Shown piece by piece: positions 32,971 through 42,500 of a DNA stretch of 64,000 bases. The position numbers were made by a program, and so were the translations under genes. Origin of the DNA: Streptomyces sp. R44 (GTDB lineage: Bacteria > Actinomycetota > Actinomycetes > Streptomycetales > Streptomycetaceae); assembly GCF_041053105.1 (NCBI RefSeq), contig NZ_CP163444.1, positions 434,001 to 498,000 of the forward strand, written 5' to 3'. The stretch's first letter is position 1. The number at the start of each line of letters is the position of its first letter. The notes beneath the pieces were generated by a model. That model saw only the letters and a program-made list of their open reading frames with translations. It had not been told where the DNA came from and did no database searches.

Positions 32971-33042
32971 GTCCACTCTTCCGGGAACCGCCGCCCGGAC
33001 CGGGCGCGGCCGCTGTCGATCCACCCCGAGAGGACTCCGGTC

Positions 33043-34404
33043 ATGACCAGCGTGTGGCGCAACTGGGCGGGCAACGAGCAGGCGCGTCCCGTGCGCGTCC
33101 TGCATCCGGCGGACGCCACCGAGGTGGCCGACGCCGTCCGGCGCGCGGCCGCGGACGGCCATCGGGTGAAGGCGATCGGCGCGGGTCACTCCTTCAGCCC
33201 GGTCGCCGTCGCCCCGGGCGTCCAGCTGCGCCTGGACCGTATGGCGGGGCTCCGGTCGGTGGACCGGGACACCGGCCTCGTCACGGTCGACGCCGGGATG
33301 CCGCTGTGGCGGCTGAATCCGCTGCTCGCCGAGCACGGCCTGGCCATGGAGATCCTCGGCGACATCGACCGCCAGACGGTGTCCGGGGCCATCTCGACCG
33401 GCACGCACGGCTCCGGAACCCGCTTCGGAGGCATCGCCACCCAGGTGCGCGCGCTCGAACTCGTCCTCGCCGACGGGTCCTTGGTCACCTGTTCGCCCGA
33501 CGAGCGGCCGGAGCTCTTCGCCGCCGCCCGGGTCGGTCTCGGCGCGCTCGGTGTCATCACCGCGGTGACCTTGCGCTGCGTGCCGCTGTTCGCCCTGCAC
33601 GCCCACGACGCCGCCCTGCCCGTCGCGGAGACCCTCGACCGGATCCACGAACTCGCCGACACCAACGACCACTTCGAGTTCTTCTGGTTCCCGCACAGCA
33701 CGACGACCCTCACCCGCCGCTTCCGGCGGCAGCCGGCCGACGTCCCGCTCAAGCCCATCGGCGCCGTCGCGCGCCGACTGGACGAGACCGTCAGCGGTCT
33801 CGGCTTCGAGGGACTCAACCGGCTCGGCACCCGCTACCCCGGGCTCATCCCCCCGATCACCCGGTTCGCGGCGCGCGCGATGTCCACCCGCGAGTGGTCG
33901 GACCTCTCGTACCGGATCTTCGCCTCACCGCGGGACGTGCGCTTTCATGAGGGAGAGTTCGCCATCCCCCGGGAGCACGCCGTCGACGCGCTGCGGGAGA
34001 TCAAGCGGTGGATCGACACGCACGACGCGAAGGTGTCGTTCCCGCTGGAGGTCCGCTTCGCCGCCCGCGACGACATCTGGCTCTCCACGGCGAACGGCCG
34101 CGACACCTGCTACATCGCCTTCCACCAGTACCACCGCATGCCCTACGCCCCGTACTTCGAGGCGTGCGAGTCGATCCTCGGCGCGTACGGGGGACGCCCG
34201 CACTGGGGCAAGATGCACGGCCTCGACGCGGAGCGCCTGCGCCCGCGGTACCCGCACTTCGACGACTTCACCGCCCTGCGCGACACCCTCGACCCCACCG
34301 GCGTCTTCGCCAATCCCTACCTCGACCGCGTCCTGGGCGTGGGCCCCGGGGCGAAGCCGGTCCAGTCGGCCTCCGGGGAGGATCCCTCCGGGTTCCGGCG
34401 GTAG
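33043..34404 (+). CDS. D-arabinono-1,4-lactone oxidase-family flavoenzyme
   Basis: 453 residues from the ATG at 33043. FAD-binding domain with IGAGHSFSP, whose histidine is the covalent flavin site in this family, then DRQTVSGAISTGTHGSG. The C-terminal ALO domain has FHQYHRM and the signature HWGKMH. It oxidises a sugar lactone or alditol with oxygen, making hydrogen peroxide. Runs divergently from the PLP deaminase/aldolase. Confidence 0.92.
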   Translation: MTSVWRNWAGNEQARPVRVLHPADATEVADAVRRAAADGHRVKAIGAGHSFSPVAVAPGVQLRLDRMAGLRSVDRDTGLVTVDAGMPLWRLNPLLAEHGLAMEILGDIDRQTVSGAISTGTHGSGTRFGGIATQVRALELVLADGSLVTCSPDERPELFAAARVGLGALGVITAVTLRCVPLFALHAHDAALPVAETLDRIHELADTNDHFEFFWFPHSTTTLTRRFRRQPADVPLKPIGAVARRLDETVSGLGFEGLNRLGTRYPGLIPPITRFAARAMSTREWSDLSYRIFASPRDVRFHEGEFAIPREHAVDALREIKRWIDTHDAKVSFPLEVRFAARDDIWLSTANGRDTCYIAFHQYHRMPYAPYFEACESILGAYGGRPHWGKMHGLDAERLRPRYPHFDDFTALRDTLDPTGVFANPYLDRVLGVGPGAKPVQSASGEDPSGFRR

Positions 34405-34444
34405 CGGTCGGTCTGCGCCGCGCCGGTCGGGACCGCGGTCGGTG

Positions 34445-34606
34445 GGCCAGTGCGGTCGTGTGGTCGGGGTGGCCCGGACCCCGGTCAGCGGGCCAGTGCG
34501 GTCCTGTGGTCGGGGTGGCCCGGACCCCGGTCAGCGGGCCAGTGCGGTCCTGTGGTCGGGGTGGCCCGGACCCCGGTCAGTGGGCCAGTGCTGTCATGTG
34601 GTCGGG
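34445..34606. repeat. 46-base tandem repeats copied from the 3' end of the LysR gene
   Basis: The unit beginning GGCCAGTGC recurs at 34445, 34491, 34537 and 34583, an exact 46-base period. The last copy encodes the C terminus of the LysR protein (PDHMTALAH), and earlier copies would read PDHRTALAR in the same strand. The array therefore arose by tandem duplication of the gene end. Confidence 0.85.
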
Positions 34607-35524
34607 GTGGTGGGCGGCGACGTCGTGGGCGGCTCGGACGAAGGCGGCGACGGCTGCGGATCGCGAGGTCTCCGGCCAGGCGACCACGACCTCGCTGGGG
34701 CTGAGTCCGGTGACCGGCCGGTAGGCGATGTCCGGACGCTGGTGCCGCTCGGTGGTGGAGAGTGCCAGGAACGCCACCGCCTGGCCCAGCGCGACCACCT
34801 CCAGGAGTTGCTCCACACTGGCCACGATCGGCCCCTCGGGAGCGTCGGCCGGCACCAAGTCCGTGTGGCCGTCGTCGGCTTCCGCTCCGTCGCATCCTGT
34901 GTAGTAGGCGGTGTGGGAGGGGGCCGCACCTTTCCAGCGTGGGATCGGCTCGCCCTTGAGGTCGGCCGGCCGCAGGCGCCGACGACCGGCCAGGGGGTGC
35001 GACGCGGGGAGAACGGCCAGGCGCGGCTCGACCACGAGCGTCTGGGAATCCAGCCCCTGACCGTCGAACGGGCTGCGCAGCAGCGCCACATCGGCACGGC
35101 CGTCCCGCAGCATGGCGATCGGCTCTCCGCTGCCGCCGACGACGACTTCGGGCGGCGGCAGATGCGGCCCCGTTCCCCGGTAGGCGGCGAGGATCTCCCG
35201 CAGCAGCCCGGCATCGCCTCCCGGCTTCACCGCCACGACGAGCTGGGGTGTCGGCTGCCCGGCCCGGCGTGCGCGCCGGGCCGCCGCGTGCACCGCGTCG
35301 ACCGCGATCCGGGCCTGGTCGAGCAGCACCTGACCGGAGTCGGTCAGCCTCACCTGCCGGGTGGTGCGCTCAAGGAGGCGCACCCCGAGCCGGGACTCCA
35401 TCTGAGCGATCGCCTTCGACAGCGGGGGCTGCGCCATCCCCAGGCGTAGCGCGGCCCGGCTGAAGTTCAGTTCCTCGGCGACCGCGATGAAGTACCGCAG
35501 CTCCCGCACCTCTAGCTCACTCAT
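34577..35524 (-). CDS. LysR-family transcriptional regulator
   Basis: 315 residues. HTH LRYFIAVAEELNFSRAALRLGMAQPPLSKAIAQMESRLG, then a substrate-binding domain beginning around residue 95. Divergent from the SDR gene with only 71 bases between starts, the usual LysR arrangement for control of the partner. The end of the gene lies in a 46-base repeat array, so its last residues may vary between strains. Confidence 0.92.
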   Translation of the reverse strand: MSELEVRELRYFIAVAEELNFSRAALRLGMAQPPLSKAIAQMESRLGVRLLERTTRQVRLTDSGQVLLDQARIAVDAVHAAARRARRAGQPTPQLVVAVKPGGDAGLLREILAAYRGTGPHLPPPEVVVGGSGEPIAMLRDGRADVALLRSPFDGQGLDSQTLVVEPRLAVLPASHPLAGRRRLRPADLKGEPIPRWKGAAPSHTAYYTGCDGAEADDGHTDLVPADAPEGPIVASVEQLLEVVALGQAVAFLALSTTERHQRPDIAYRPVTGLSPSEVVVAWPETSRSAAVAAFVRAAHDVAAHHPDHMTALAH

Positions 35525-35595
35525 ACCCGTGGACTATAGATCCAGAGTCATCCGGTCTTTCCCTGCCACCCGCGGGTGAGGGGAGGCTGAACGCC

Positions 35596-36330
35596 ATGAC
35601 CACTTCACAGAAGACCGCTCTGATCACCGGCGCGAACAAGGGCATCGGCAAGGAAACGGCGCGCAGGCTCGCGGCCCTCGGCATCACCGTGCTGATCGGC
35701 GCACGCGACGCCGAGCGCGGCGAGGCCGCGGCTGAGGAGCTTCGCGCCGACGGCGCCGACGTACGGTTCCTCCCGCTGGACGTCACGGACGAGATGTCGG
35801 TCCAGGCCGCCGCCAAGCACATCGACGCCACGTTCGGCCGCCTCGACATCCTCGTCAACAACGCCGCGATCGCCGCCGCACCGCAGAAGCCGAGTGAGAC
35901 CCCCGCCGCCACCGTCCGGCAGGTCTACGAGACCAACGTGTTCGGCGTCGTCGCGGTGACCCACGCCATGCTCCCCCTGCTGCGCCGCTCCGCCGCCGCG
36001 CGCATCGTCAACATGTCCAGCGAACTCGGCTCCGTCACCCACCAGGCCGACCCGGCCAGCCCCTGGTCCGCCTACACCTCGATACTCCTCCCCTACTGCA
36101 CCTCGAAGAGCGCGCTGAACGCGATCACCGTGCTCTACGCCAATGAACTGCGCGCCGAAGGGATCCTGGTCAACGCGGTGAGTCCCGGCTACTGCGCGAC
36201 CGACCTCAACCGCCACAGCGGGGTACGCACGCCGGAGGAGGGCGCGGCCGTCGCGGTCGACCTGGCGACCGTGGGCGAGGACGGCCCGACGGGCGCCCTT
36301 CTGGCCGAGGACGGGCCGATTCCCTGGTGA
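35596..36330 (+). CDS. Short-chain dehydrogenase/reductase
   Basis: 244 residues. Classical SDR: cofactor loop TGANKGIGKETAR (residues 10-22), LDV and NNAAI motifs, catalytic Ser in VNMSSELG, and YCTSKSALNA (Y-x-x-x-K). The arginine after the first strand (GARDAER) favours NADP(H). Substrate unknown; likely regulated by the divergent LysR. Confidence 0.93.
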   Translation: MTTSQKTALITGANKGIGKETARRLAALGITVLIGARDAERGEAAAEELRADGADVRFLPLDVTDEMSVQAAAKHIDATFGRLDILVNNAAIAAAPQKPSETPAATVRQVYETNVFGVVAVTHAMLPLLRRSAAARIVNMSSELGSVTHQADPASPWSAYTSILLPYCTSKSALNAITVLYANELRAEGILVNAVSPGYCATDLNRHSGVRTPEEGAAVAVDLATVGEDGPTGALLAEDGPIPW

Positions 36331-36445
36331 GACGACGGCCCGCCGTCTCCGCCCGAAGCCCGACGGGGGTGTTTTCCACCGGTGCGCGGCCGGCTCCGCC
36401 TCCCCGCCGGCCGGCCGCCTCGCGCGCGGGTCGCCCCACCAGGAC

Positions 36446-36554
36446 ATACACCCCCCTGGGTATCCATGGACATCGCCATGAATACCCAGGGGGGTATTTG
36501 ACTTCGCTGCGGCACCTTGTTTACGGTCGAGTACGAAAATACCCATGGGGGTAT
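36446..36554. promoter_or_regulatory. Three CsoR/CstR-like operators before the persulfide gene
   Basis: Pseudo-palindromes of the type ATACCC-N-GGGTAT: ATACACCCCCCTGGGTAT (36446-36463), AATACCCAGGGGGGTATT (36481-36498) and ATACCCATGGGGGTAT (36539-36554). This matches operators bound by copper/persulfide-sensing CsoR-family repressors. The sulfur genes downstream favour the persulfide-sensing CstR type. No csoR/cstR gene is in the window. Confidence 0.75.
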
Positions 36555-36593
36555 CGCCCAGCGCGGGATCCCCCGATGCGTGAAGGGGCTGCC

Positions 36594-37976
36594 GTGTTCT
36601 TCGCCCAGTACTACCTCGACTGTCTCTCCCAGGCGTCGTACATGATCGCCGACGAGCGCTCCGGGCAGGCGGTGGTCGTCGACCCCCGCCGGGACGTCTC
36701 GGAATACCTCGCCGACGCCGCCGCCCACGGATTCACGGTCGTCGGCGTGATCAACACCCACTTCCACGCGGACTTCGTCGCCGGCCATCTGGAGATGGCC
36801 GACGAGACGGGCGCCTGGATCGGTTACGGCCGGCGCGCCGAGACCGAGTACCCGATCCGCACCCTCGCCGAGGGCGAGCGGATCTCCCTCGGCGACGTGG
36901 CACTGGAGATCCTGGAGACCCCCGGCCACACACCGGAGTCGATCAGCGTCCTCGTGTACGAGCGGGCCGAGGACGAGGTGCCGTACGGCGTCCTGACCGG
37001 CGACGCGCTGTTCATCGGCGACGTCGGCCGACCCGATCTGCTCGCCTCGGTGGGCGTGACCGCCGAGGAACTCGGGGCGATGCTCCACGACAGCGTGCAG
37101 AACAAGCTCATGGGGCTGCCGGACGAGGTGCGGGTCTTCCCCGCGCACGGTGCCGGATCGGCCTGTGGCAAGAACCTGTCGACGGAGAAGCAGTCGACGA
37201 TCGGCGAGCAGCGGGCCACCAACTACGCCTGCGCCCCGATGGGCCGCGACGAGTTCGTCGCACTCGTCACCGCGGGCCAGCCGGCCGCGCCCGGCTACTT
37301 CGCGTACGACGCCGAACTCAACCGCAAGGACCGGGCCCGCTACGACGCCTCCGCCCCGCGTCCGCTGACGCTCGCCGAGTTCACCGAGCTGCGGGCCGGT
37401 GACGCGATCGTGGTGGACGCCCGCGACCCGCAGGAGTTCGCGGCGGGGCATCTGCGCGGCGCGGTGAACGTGCCCGCCGACGGCCGCTTCGCCGAGCAGG
37501 CCGGCACGGTCCTCCACCCGGCCGCCGAACTGGTCGTCATGGCACCGCAGAACCGGGAGGAGGAGGTCGTCACCCGCCTCGCCCGGATCGGCTTCGACCG
37601 GGTCGCCGGCTACCTGCGCAACCCCGAGGACGCCCTGGAGGAGCTGGCCGGCGAGGTCTCCCCCGCGAGCCGGGTCACCGCCGCCCACCTGCGCACCGCC
37701 CTCGCGGCCGAGCGGCCGCCGGTCGTCGTGGACGTGCGCACCTGCGGCGAGCGCCGCGCGAACGGCTTCATCGAGTCCGCCCTGCACATACCGCTCAGCG
37801 AACTCCCCGACCGAGCCCACGAGTTGCCCGCCGACCGGCCCCTGGTCGTGCACTGCGCCGGCGGCCACCGTTCGTCCATCGCCGCGAGCCTGCTGCGACA
37901 GCGCGGCTTCGAGGACGTCTCCGACATCCTCGGCGGATACGCCGCCTGGGCGCTGACGGAATCGGCCACGGCCTAG
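36594..37976 (+). CDS. ETHE1-type persulfide dioxygenase fused to two rhodanese domains
   Basis: 460 residues, GTG at 36594 with GAAGGGG upstream. The metallo-beta-lactamase domain has NTHFHADFVAGH (H-x-H-x-D-H), ETPGHTPES and TGDALFIGDVGRPDL, as in ETHE1 enzymes that oxidise glutathione- or thiol-persulfide to sulfite. Residues about 265-350 are a rhodanese whose active loop reads VVMAPQNREEE, with no cysteine. The last 95 residues are an intact rhodanese with VVHCAGGHRSS. The first is probably structural, the second catalytic. Head of the sulfide-detoxification genes. Confidence 0.92.
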   Translation: MFFAQYYLDCLSQASYMIADERSGQAVVVDPRRDVSEYLADAAAHGFTVVGVINTHFHADFVAGHLEMADETGAWIGYGRRAETEYPIRTLAEGERISLGDVALEILETPGHTPESISVLVYERAEDEVPYGVLTGDALFIGDVGRPDLLASVGVTAEELGAMLHDSVQNKLMGLPDEVRVFPAHGAGSACGKNLSTEKQSTIGEQRATNYACAPMGRDEFVALVTAGQPAAPGYFAYDAELNRKDRARYDASAPRPLTLAEFTELRAGDAIVVDARDPQEFAAGHLRGAVNVPADGRFAEQAGTVLHPAAELVVMAPQNREEEVVTRLARIGFDRVAGYLRNPEDALEELAGEVSPASRVTAAHLRTALAAERPPVVVDVRTCGERRANGFIESALHIPLSELPDRAHELPADRPLVVHCAGGHRSSIAASLLRQRGFEDVSDILGGYAAWALTESATA

Positions 37977-38035
37977 CCGAGAGCCCCTCTCCCCCAGAAA
38001 AGAAATCCGGACCTGGGTCCCTGACACCCCTTTTC

Positions 38036-38051
38036 ATACCCCCCTGGGTAT
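38036..38051. promoter_or_regulatory. Fourth CsoR/CstR-like operator
   Basis: ATACCCCCCTGGGTAT, 36 bases before the rhodanese gene, shows that the second transcription unit is under the same control as the ETHE1 gene. Confidence 0.75.
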
Positions 38052-38086
38052 ATCCGGCACGCCCGACCGACTCGAAGTGGAATCCC

Positions 38087-38671
38087 ATGAGCACCACCCC
38101 CGCCCCCGCCCCCTCCCTCACTCCCGCCGTGCTGCACCGGCTCGTCCAGGAAGGGCAAGCCCCGCGTCTCCTCGACGTGCGCACGCCGGGTGAGTTCCGT
38201 ACGGCGCACATCCCCGGCTCGTACAACGTGCCGCTCGACACCCTCCGCGAGCACCGCGCCGAGCTCCTGAGCCACCTCGACGAGGACGTCGTCCTCGTCT
38301 GCCGCTCCGGGCAGCGCGCCACGCAGGCCGAGAAGGCCCTCGCCGAGGCCGGCCTGCCGAACCTCCGCGTCCTGGAGGGCGGCATCGTCGCCTGGGAGAC
38401 CGCCGGCGCGCCCGTCGAACGCGGTCCCGAGCGGTGGGACATGGAGCGCCAGGTCCGGCTGGTGGCCGGCTCGATCGTCCTGACCACCGGACTCCTCGGG
38501 GTGTTCGTTCCGGGCGCCCACCTGATCGGCACCGCCGTCGGGGCCGGCCTGACGTACGCGGCTCTCAGCAACTCCTGCGCGATGGGCGTGCTGCTGTCCA
38601 AGCTGCCGTACAACCGGGGGCCGCGCCCCGACATCCGCACGGTGATCGCGGAGCTGCGGAGCACGTCGTGA
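38087..38671 (+). CDS. Rhodanese with C-terminal DUF2892-like membrane domain
   Basis: 194 residues. An N-terminal rhodanese domain (RLLDVRTPGEFRTAHIPGSYNVP; active loop VLVCRSGQRA with catalytic Cys) is joined to two membrane helices (LVAGSIVLTTGLLGVFV and a following span) of the DUF2892 type, with a cytosolic tail. It would move sulfane sulfur at the membrane. Its stop overlaps the exporter start (GTGA). Confidence 0.9.
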   Translation: MSTTPAPAPSLTPAVLHRLVQEGQAPRLLDVRTPGEFRTAHIPGSYNVPLDTLREHRAELLSHLDEDVVLVCRSGQRATQAEKALAEAGLPNLRVLEGGIVAWETAGAPVERGPERWDMERQVRLVAGSIVLTTGLLGVFVPGAHLIGTAVGAGLTYAALSNSCAMGVLLSKLPYNRGPRPDIRTVIAELRSTS

Positions 38672-39516
38672 CCGCCCTGGTCGTCGCCGCCTCCCTGCTC
38701 GTGGGCGTCAGCCTCGGCGCCCTCGGGGGCGGCGGCTCGATCCTGACGGTGCCGATCCTGGTCTACCTGGCCGGCCTCGACGCCAAGGAGGCGATCGCGA
38801 CCTCGTTGTTCGTGGTCGGCGTCACCAGCCTCGCCGCGCTGGTCCCCCACGCGCGCGCCGGTCGGGTCCGATGGCGGACCGGGCTGCTCTTCGGCGGGTT
38901 CAGCATGGCCGGCGCGTACGGCGGCGGGCGGCTCGCCGAGCACCTCCCCAGCACGGCCCTGCTCGTCGCCTTCGCCCTGATGATGCTGGCCACGGCGGTC
39001 GCGATGCTCCGCAAGCCCCGGCGCGACCCGGAGAAGGCGCGCGGGCCGCTCCCCCTGAAGCGCATCGCGGTGGACGGTCTGGCCGTCGGCGCGGTGACGG
39101 GCCTGGTCGGCTCGGGCGGCGGTTTCCTCGTCGTCCCGGCGCTCGCTCTGCTCGCCGGGCTCCCGATGGGCGTCGCGGTCGGCACCTCGCTCCTCGTCAT
39201 CGCGATGAACTCCTTCGCAGGGCTCGCGGGGCACCTCTCGGGCGTCGGGATCGAGTGGGGTCTGGCCCTCACCGTGACCGCGGCGGCCGTGGTCGGCAGT
39301 CTCGTGGGCGGACGGCTCGCGGGGCGCATCCCGCAGGACGCGCTGCGCACGGCGTTCGGCTGGTTGGTCATCGTCATGGGTGTCCTCGTCCTCGCGCGGC
39401 AACTGGACACCGCCGTGTGGGCCCACCCGGTCACGTGGGCGGTCCTCGGGACCTCGCTGGCCGTCGCGGTCGCCGTCCGGGTGCGACGGACATCGACGGC
39501 GAGGAGCACCCCCTGA
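38668..39516 (+). CDS. TauE/SafE-family sulfite or organosulfur exporter
   Basis: 282 residues, GTG start coupled to the rhodanese gene. Two related halves, each starting with the family glycine signature (LGALGGGGSILTVPIL; TGLVGSGGGFLVVPAL), together with about eight membrane spans. It would remove sulfite formed by the ETHE1 enzyme. Completes a sulfide -> persulfide -> sulfite -> export route. Confidence 0.92.
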   Translation: MTALVVAASLLVGVSLGALGGGGSILTVPILVYLAGLDAKEAIATSLFVVGVTSLAALVPHARAGRVRWRTGLLFGGFSMAGAYGGGRLAEHLPSTALLVAFALMMLATAVAMLRKPRRDPEKARGPLPLKRIAVDGLAVGAVTGLVGSGGGFLVVPALALLAGLPMGVAVGTSLLVIAMNSFAGLAGHLSGVGIEWGLALTVTAAAVVGSLVGGRLAGRIPQDALRTAFGWLVIVMGVLVLARQLDTAVWAHPVTWAVLGTSLAVAVAVRVRRTSTARSTP

Positions 39517-39589
39517 GTTCCCGTACTCGGCCTTCCTCCGCGCGGTCGATCCGATAATCGGTGGAGGCGGGATCGCGCCCTCGCGCACA

Positions 39590-42500
39590 ATGCCCGCGAT
39601 GATCTCCACTGCCGACCAGCTGCTCGCCGCCCTCGAACCCCTGCCGCACGCCGCCCGGCTCCGGTTCACCGCCGTCACCGCACACCGGCTCGCCTCCCGG
39701 GGCGGCCTGCGTCCTCTGCTCACCGCCCTGGACGCCCGGGGCCCCTACGAGCGCCGCCTCGCCGCGCTCGCGGCCCTGGCCGCCGGGGACGCGGAGCACC
39801 TGATCGCCCGGCTCGGCGATCCCGACCCCGTGGTCCGTCGGTACGCGCTGCGCGGGGCGCGGCGGCTGCCCGTCGCGGACTCCGCCGTCAAAGCCGCGTA
39901 CGACGACGCACCCGCCGTGGTCCGCGCCGACCTCGCGCGACTGCTGCGTGACGGGAGCCGGTCCGGCCTCGCCGAGCGGCTGGTGCTCCGGGTGCGCACC
40001 GAGTACGGCGACCGGGACGCGGCCCTTCTGCTGCCAGGGTGCTCGACGGAGTTCACCGCTCGGCTGCTGCCCGAAGTCGCCGGGGCCCTCGCGTTCGAGG
40101 ACTGGAGCACGCTGGCCGTCCGGCATCCCGTCGCCGTCCTCGACCACGCCGAGCGTGAACTCGCCGGCATCCCTGAGCGGTTGCGCGGTCTCTGGTGGAA
40201 GCGGCACGCCGCCGGGATCGCCGCCGCCCTGCCGGCCGCGCCGGAGCGGGTGCTCGGCCTCCTTGAGCGGTACGGCCCCGACAACCTGCCCGGTCCGGTG
40301 TCCGACAGGCTCGGCGAGCTCGTCGCGGTCGACGCCGAGCGCGTCGCGCGCTGGTTCGCCGATCCCCGCCGGATGGCCGAGCGGTGGGAACGGACGCCCG
40401 GGCGTGCGGTCATGCGGCGCCTGGTGGCGGCAGATCCGCCGTCCCTGCCCAGGCTGGGGGCCCGGTGGTTCCACCGGGAAGCCTTCCGTGTCCTGCTGCG
40501 GTCGGTGCCACCGGCGCGCCGGGCCGGATTCGTGGACGCCGTCGTCGAGGCCGGGGATCCGCACAAGAACGTGCGCGCCCACCAAGGGGTGCTGGCCCTG
40601 CTGCCGACCACCGAGCGGCACGCCCGGGCCCGGGCCGCGATCGAGGAGATCCGCGGCGAACGCCATGCGTGCTGGGACGTCTGGGGTCTCCTGGCCCTGC
40701 TCCCGCCTTCCGAGGCCCGTCCCCGACTGCTGGCGGGCCTCCGTACCGATGACGCCGAGGAGCGCGGTGTCCTCTGGTACCAGCTCGTCGTCAACGCCGG
40801 CCACGCCGGTGATCCGGAGCAGGTCGCGGAGGTGCTCGCACTGGCCGCCGGGCGGCTCGCCCACGAGCGCGACCCCGTACGCGAGGAAGCCCTGTCCGCC
40901 TGCGCCGAACTGTCGGCACCCCTGCTCGCGGCAGCCCTCGGGGCCGGGACGCCCGCCGGCGGCACCGGGGCCGACGCCCTGGAGCGGCTGTGTCGGGACG
41001 CCCTGGGCGCCCGCGACTGCTCGTACGGGACCCGTGACACGATCCGGACGCTGGCGGTGAACCTGCTCGCCGCCGCCACGGAGGCGCCTGCCGACGACAC
41101 CGGTACCGCCGCGGGGGAAGCGGCTGTCGGCGCCTCCGGTTCCGCCGCCACAGACGCGCCCGCAGACGCCCCCGGTACCGCCGCCACAGACGCGCCCGCC
41201 GACGCCCCCGCGACCGCCGCCGCGCGGACTGCCGTACGCCTCGTGGAAGCGCTCACCGCCCACACCGGAACGCTGGAACTCGGTCGCCTGGGTCCCCTCA
41301 TGCGCGGCAGCGGGGCCGGGATCCTGCTCGGCGTACTCGGGCCATGGCTGGACCGCGCCGCCGCCCGTGGCGACGTCACGCCCCTGCTCACCCTGGTCGC
41401 ATCCGCCGGACGCCGCGCGCACCGGATCCCGGAACTCCAGGACCGACTCGCACAGGCCCTGCGCATCTGCCCGGACGGGGTGTTCGGCGAGGTCGCGGCG
41501 GCCTGGCTGACCGATCGGGCGACCCGGGGGGACCGCGCGGCCGAGTTGCTGGCCCGGGAGCCGTCCGCCGCGTTCGTGCCCCAGGTGCTCGCCGTACTCG
41601 CCGCGGAACGCACCGACCTGCTGGATCGCGCCCTGCCCGAGACCCCGCTCCCGGACGGGCGGTTCCCCGCGGCCGGCGCTCCCCGGCCACTGCCGCCCTT
41701 CCGGTACGCCGACCGGTGGCTGCCCCGGCAGCAGGAGGCCGCGGTCCGGCTGGCGGCGGCCGTGGTCGCCGATGACGGCCGGGGTCTCGACGAACGGGCC
41801 GCGCTGCTCCGTACGGTGGCCCCGGTGCCGACCTACGGAAGGTCTCTGCTCCGGCAGTACACAGCCATGGAGCCGACCGCGGCCGCGCGTGTCGAGCCTC
41901 CTCTGCTGGCGGCGGCCCTGGACGCGGCCGCCCACACCGACGACCCGGCCGCGGCCCTCGGCGCCCTGCTCGACCACGCGGGCGACGAGCAGGCCGGGGC
42001 GGCCTGGTCCGCCGCCACGCGCGCCGCCGCCCATGCCCGGCCCAGCCGGGTCGCCGCCCTGCTCCGTGACGTCCTGACCCGCGAGACCGGGGTGAAGGTC
42101 ACGGTGCGGAAGGCGGCCGCCCGGCTCGCCGCCCGCCATCTGCCCAGGGGCGCCGCCACCGCACTGCTGTCCACCGTGGCCCGTACCCCGGGCATCCACC
42201 CGGACGTGCAAGCCACCGTCGTCGGCCTGGCGCCGACGCTGCTGCCGGACCGGGAGATGTGGGCCCTGCTGGAGGCGACGGCCGCCGACGGGCCCGCGGA
42301 CGCCCGGCGCGTACTCCTGGAGGTGAATCCGGCGGACCTGGCCCCGCCGCACCGGTCGCGGTACGGGGAACTCGTCGCCCGGATCGCCTCCGTACCCGAG
42401 GAACAGGCGGCGGAGGGTGCCCTGTTCGCCCTCCGTGACTGGGCGCGGTACACCCCGGCGGCCGGCGCGGCGCTCGCGGATGTCTGCACGGACCTCGCCT

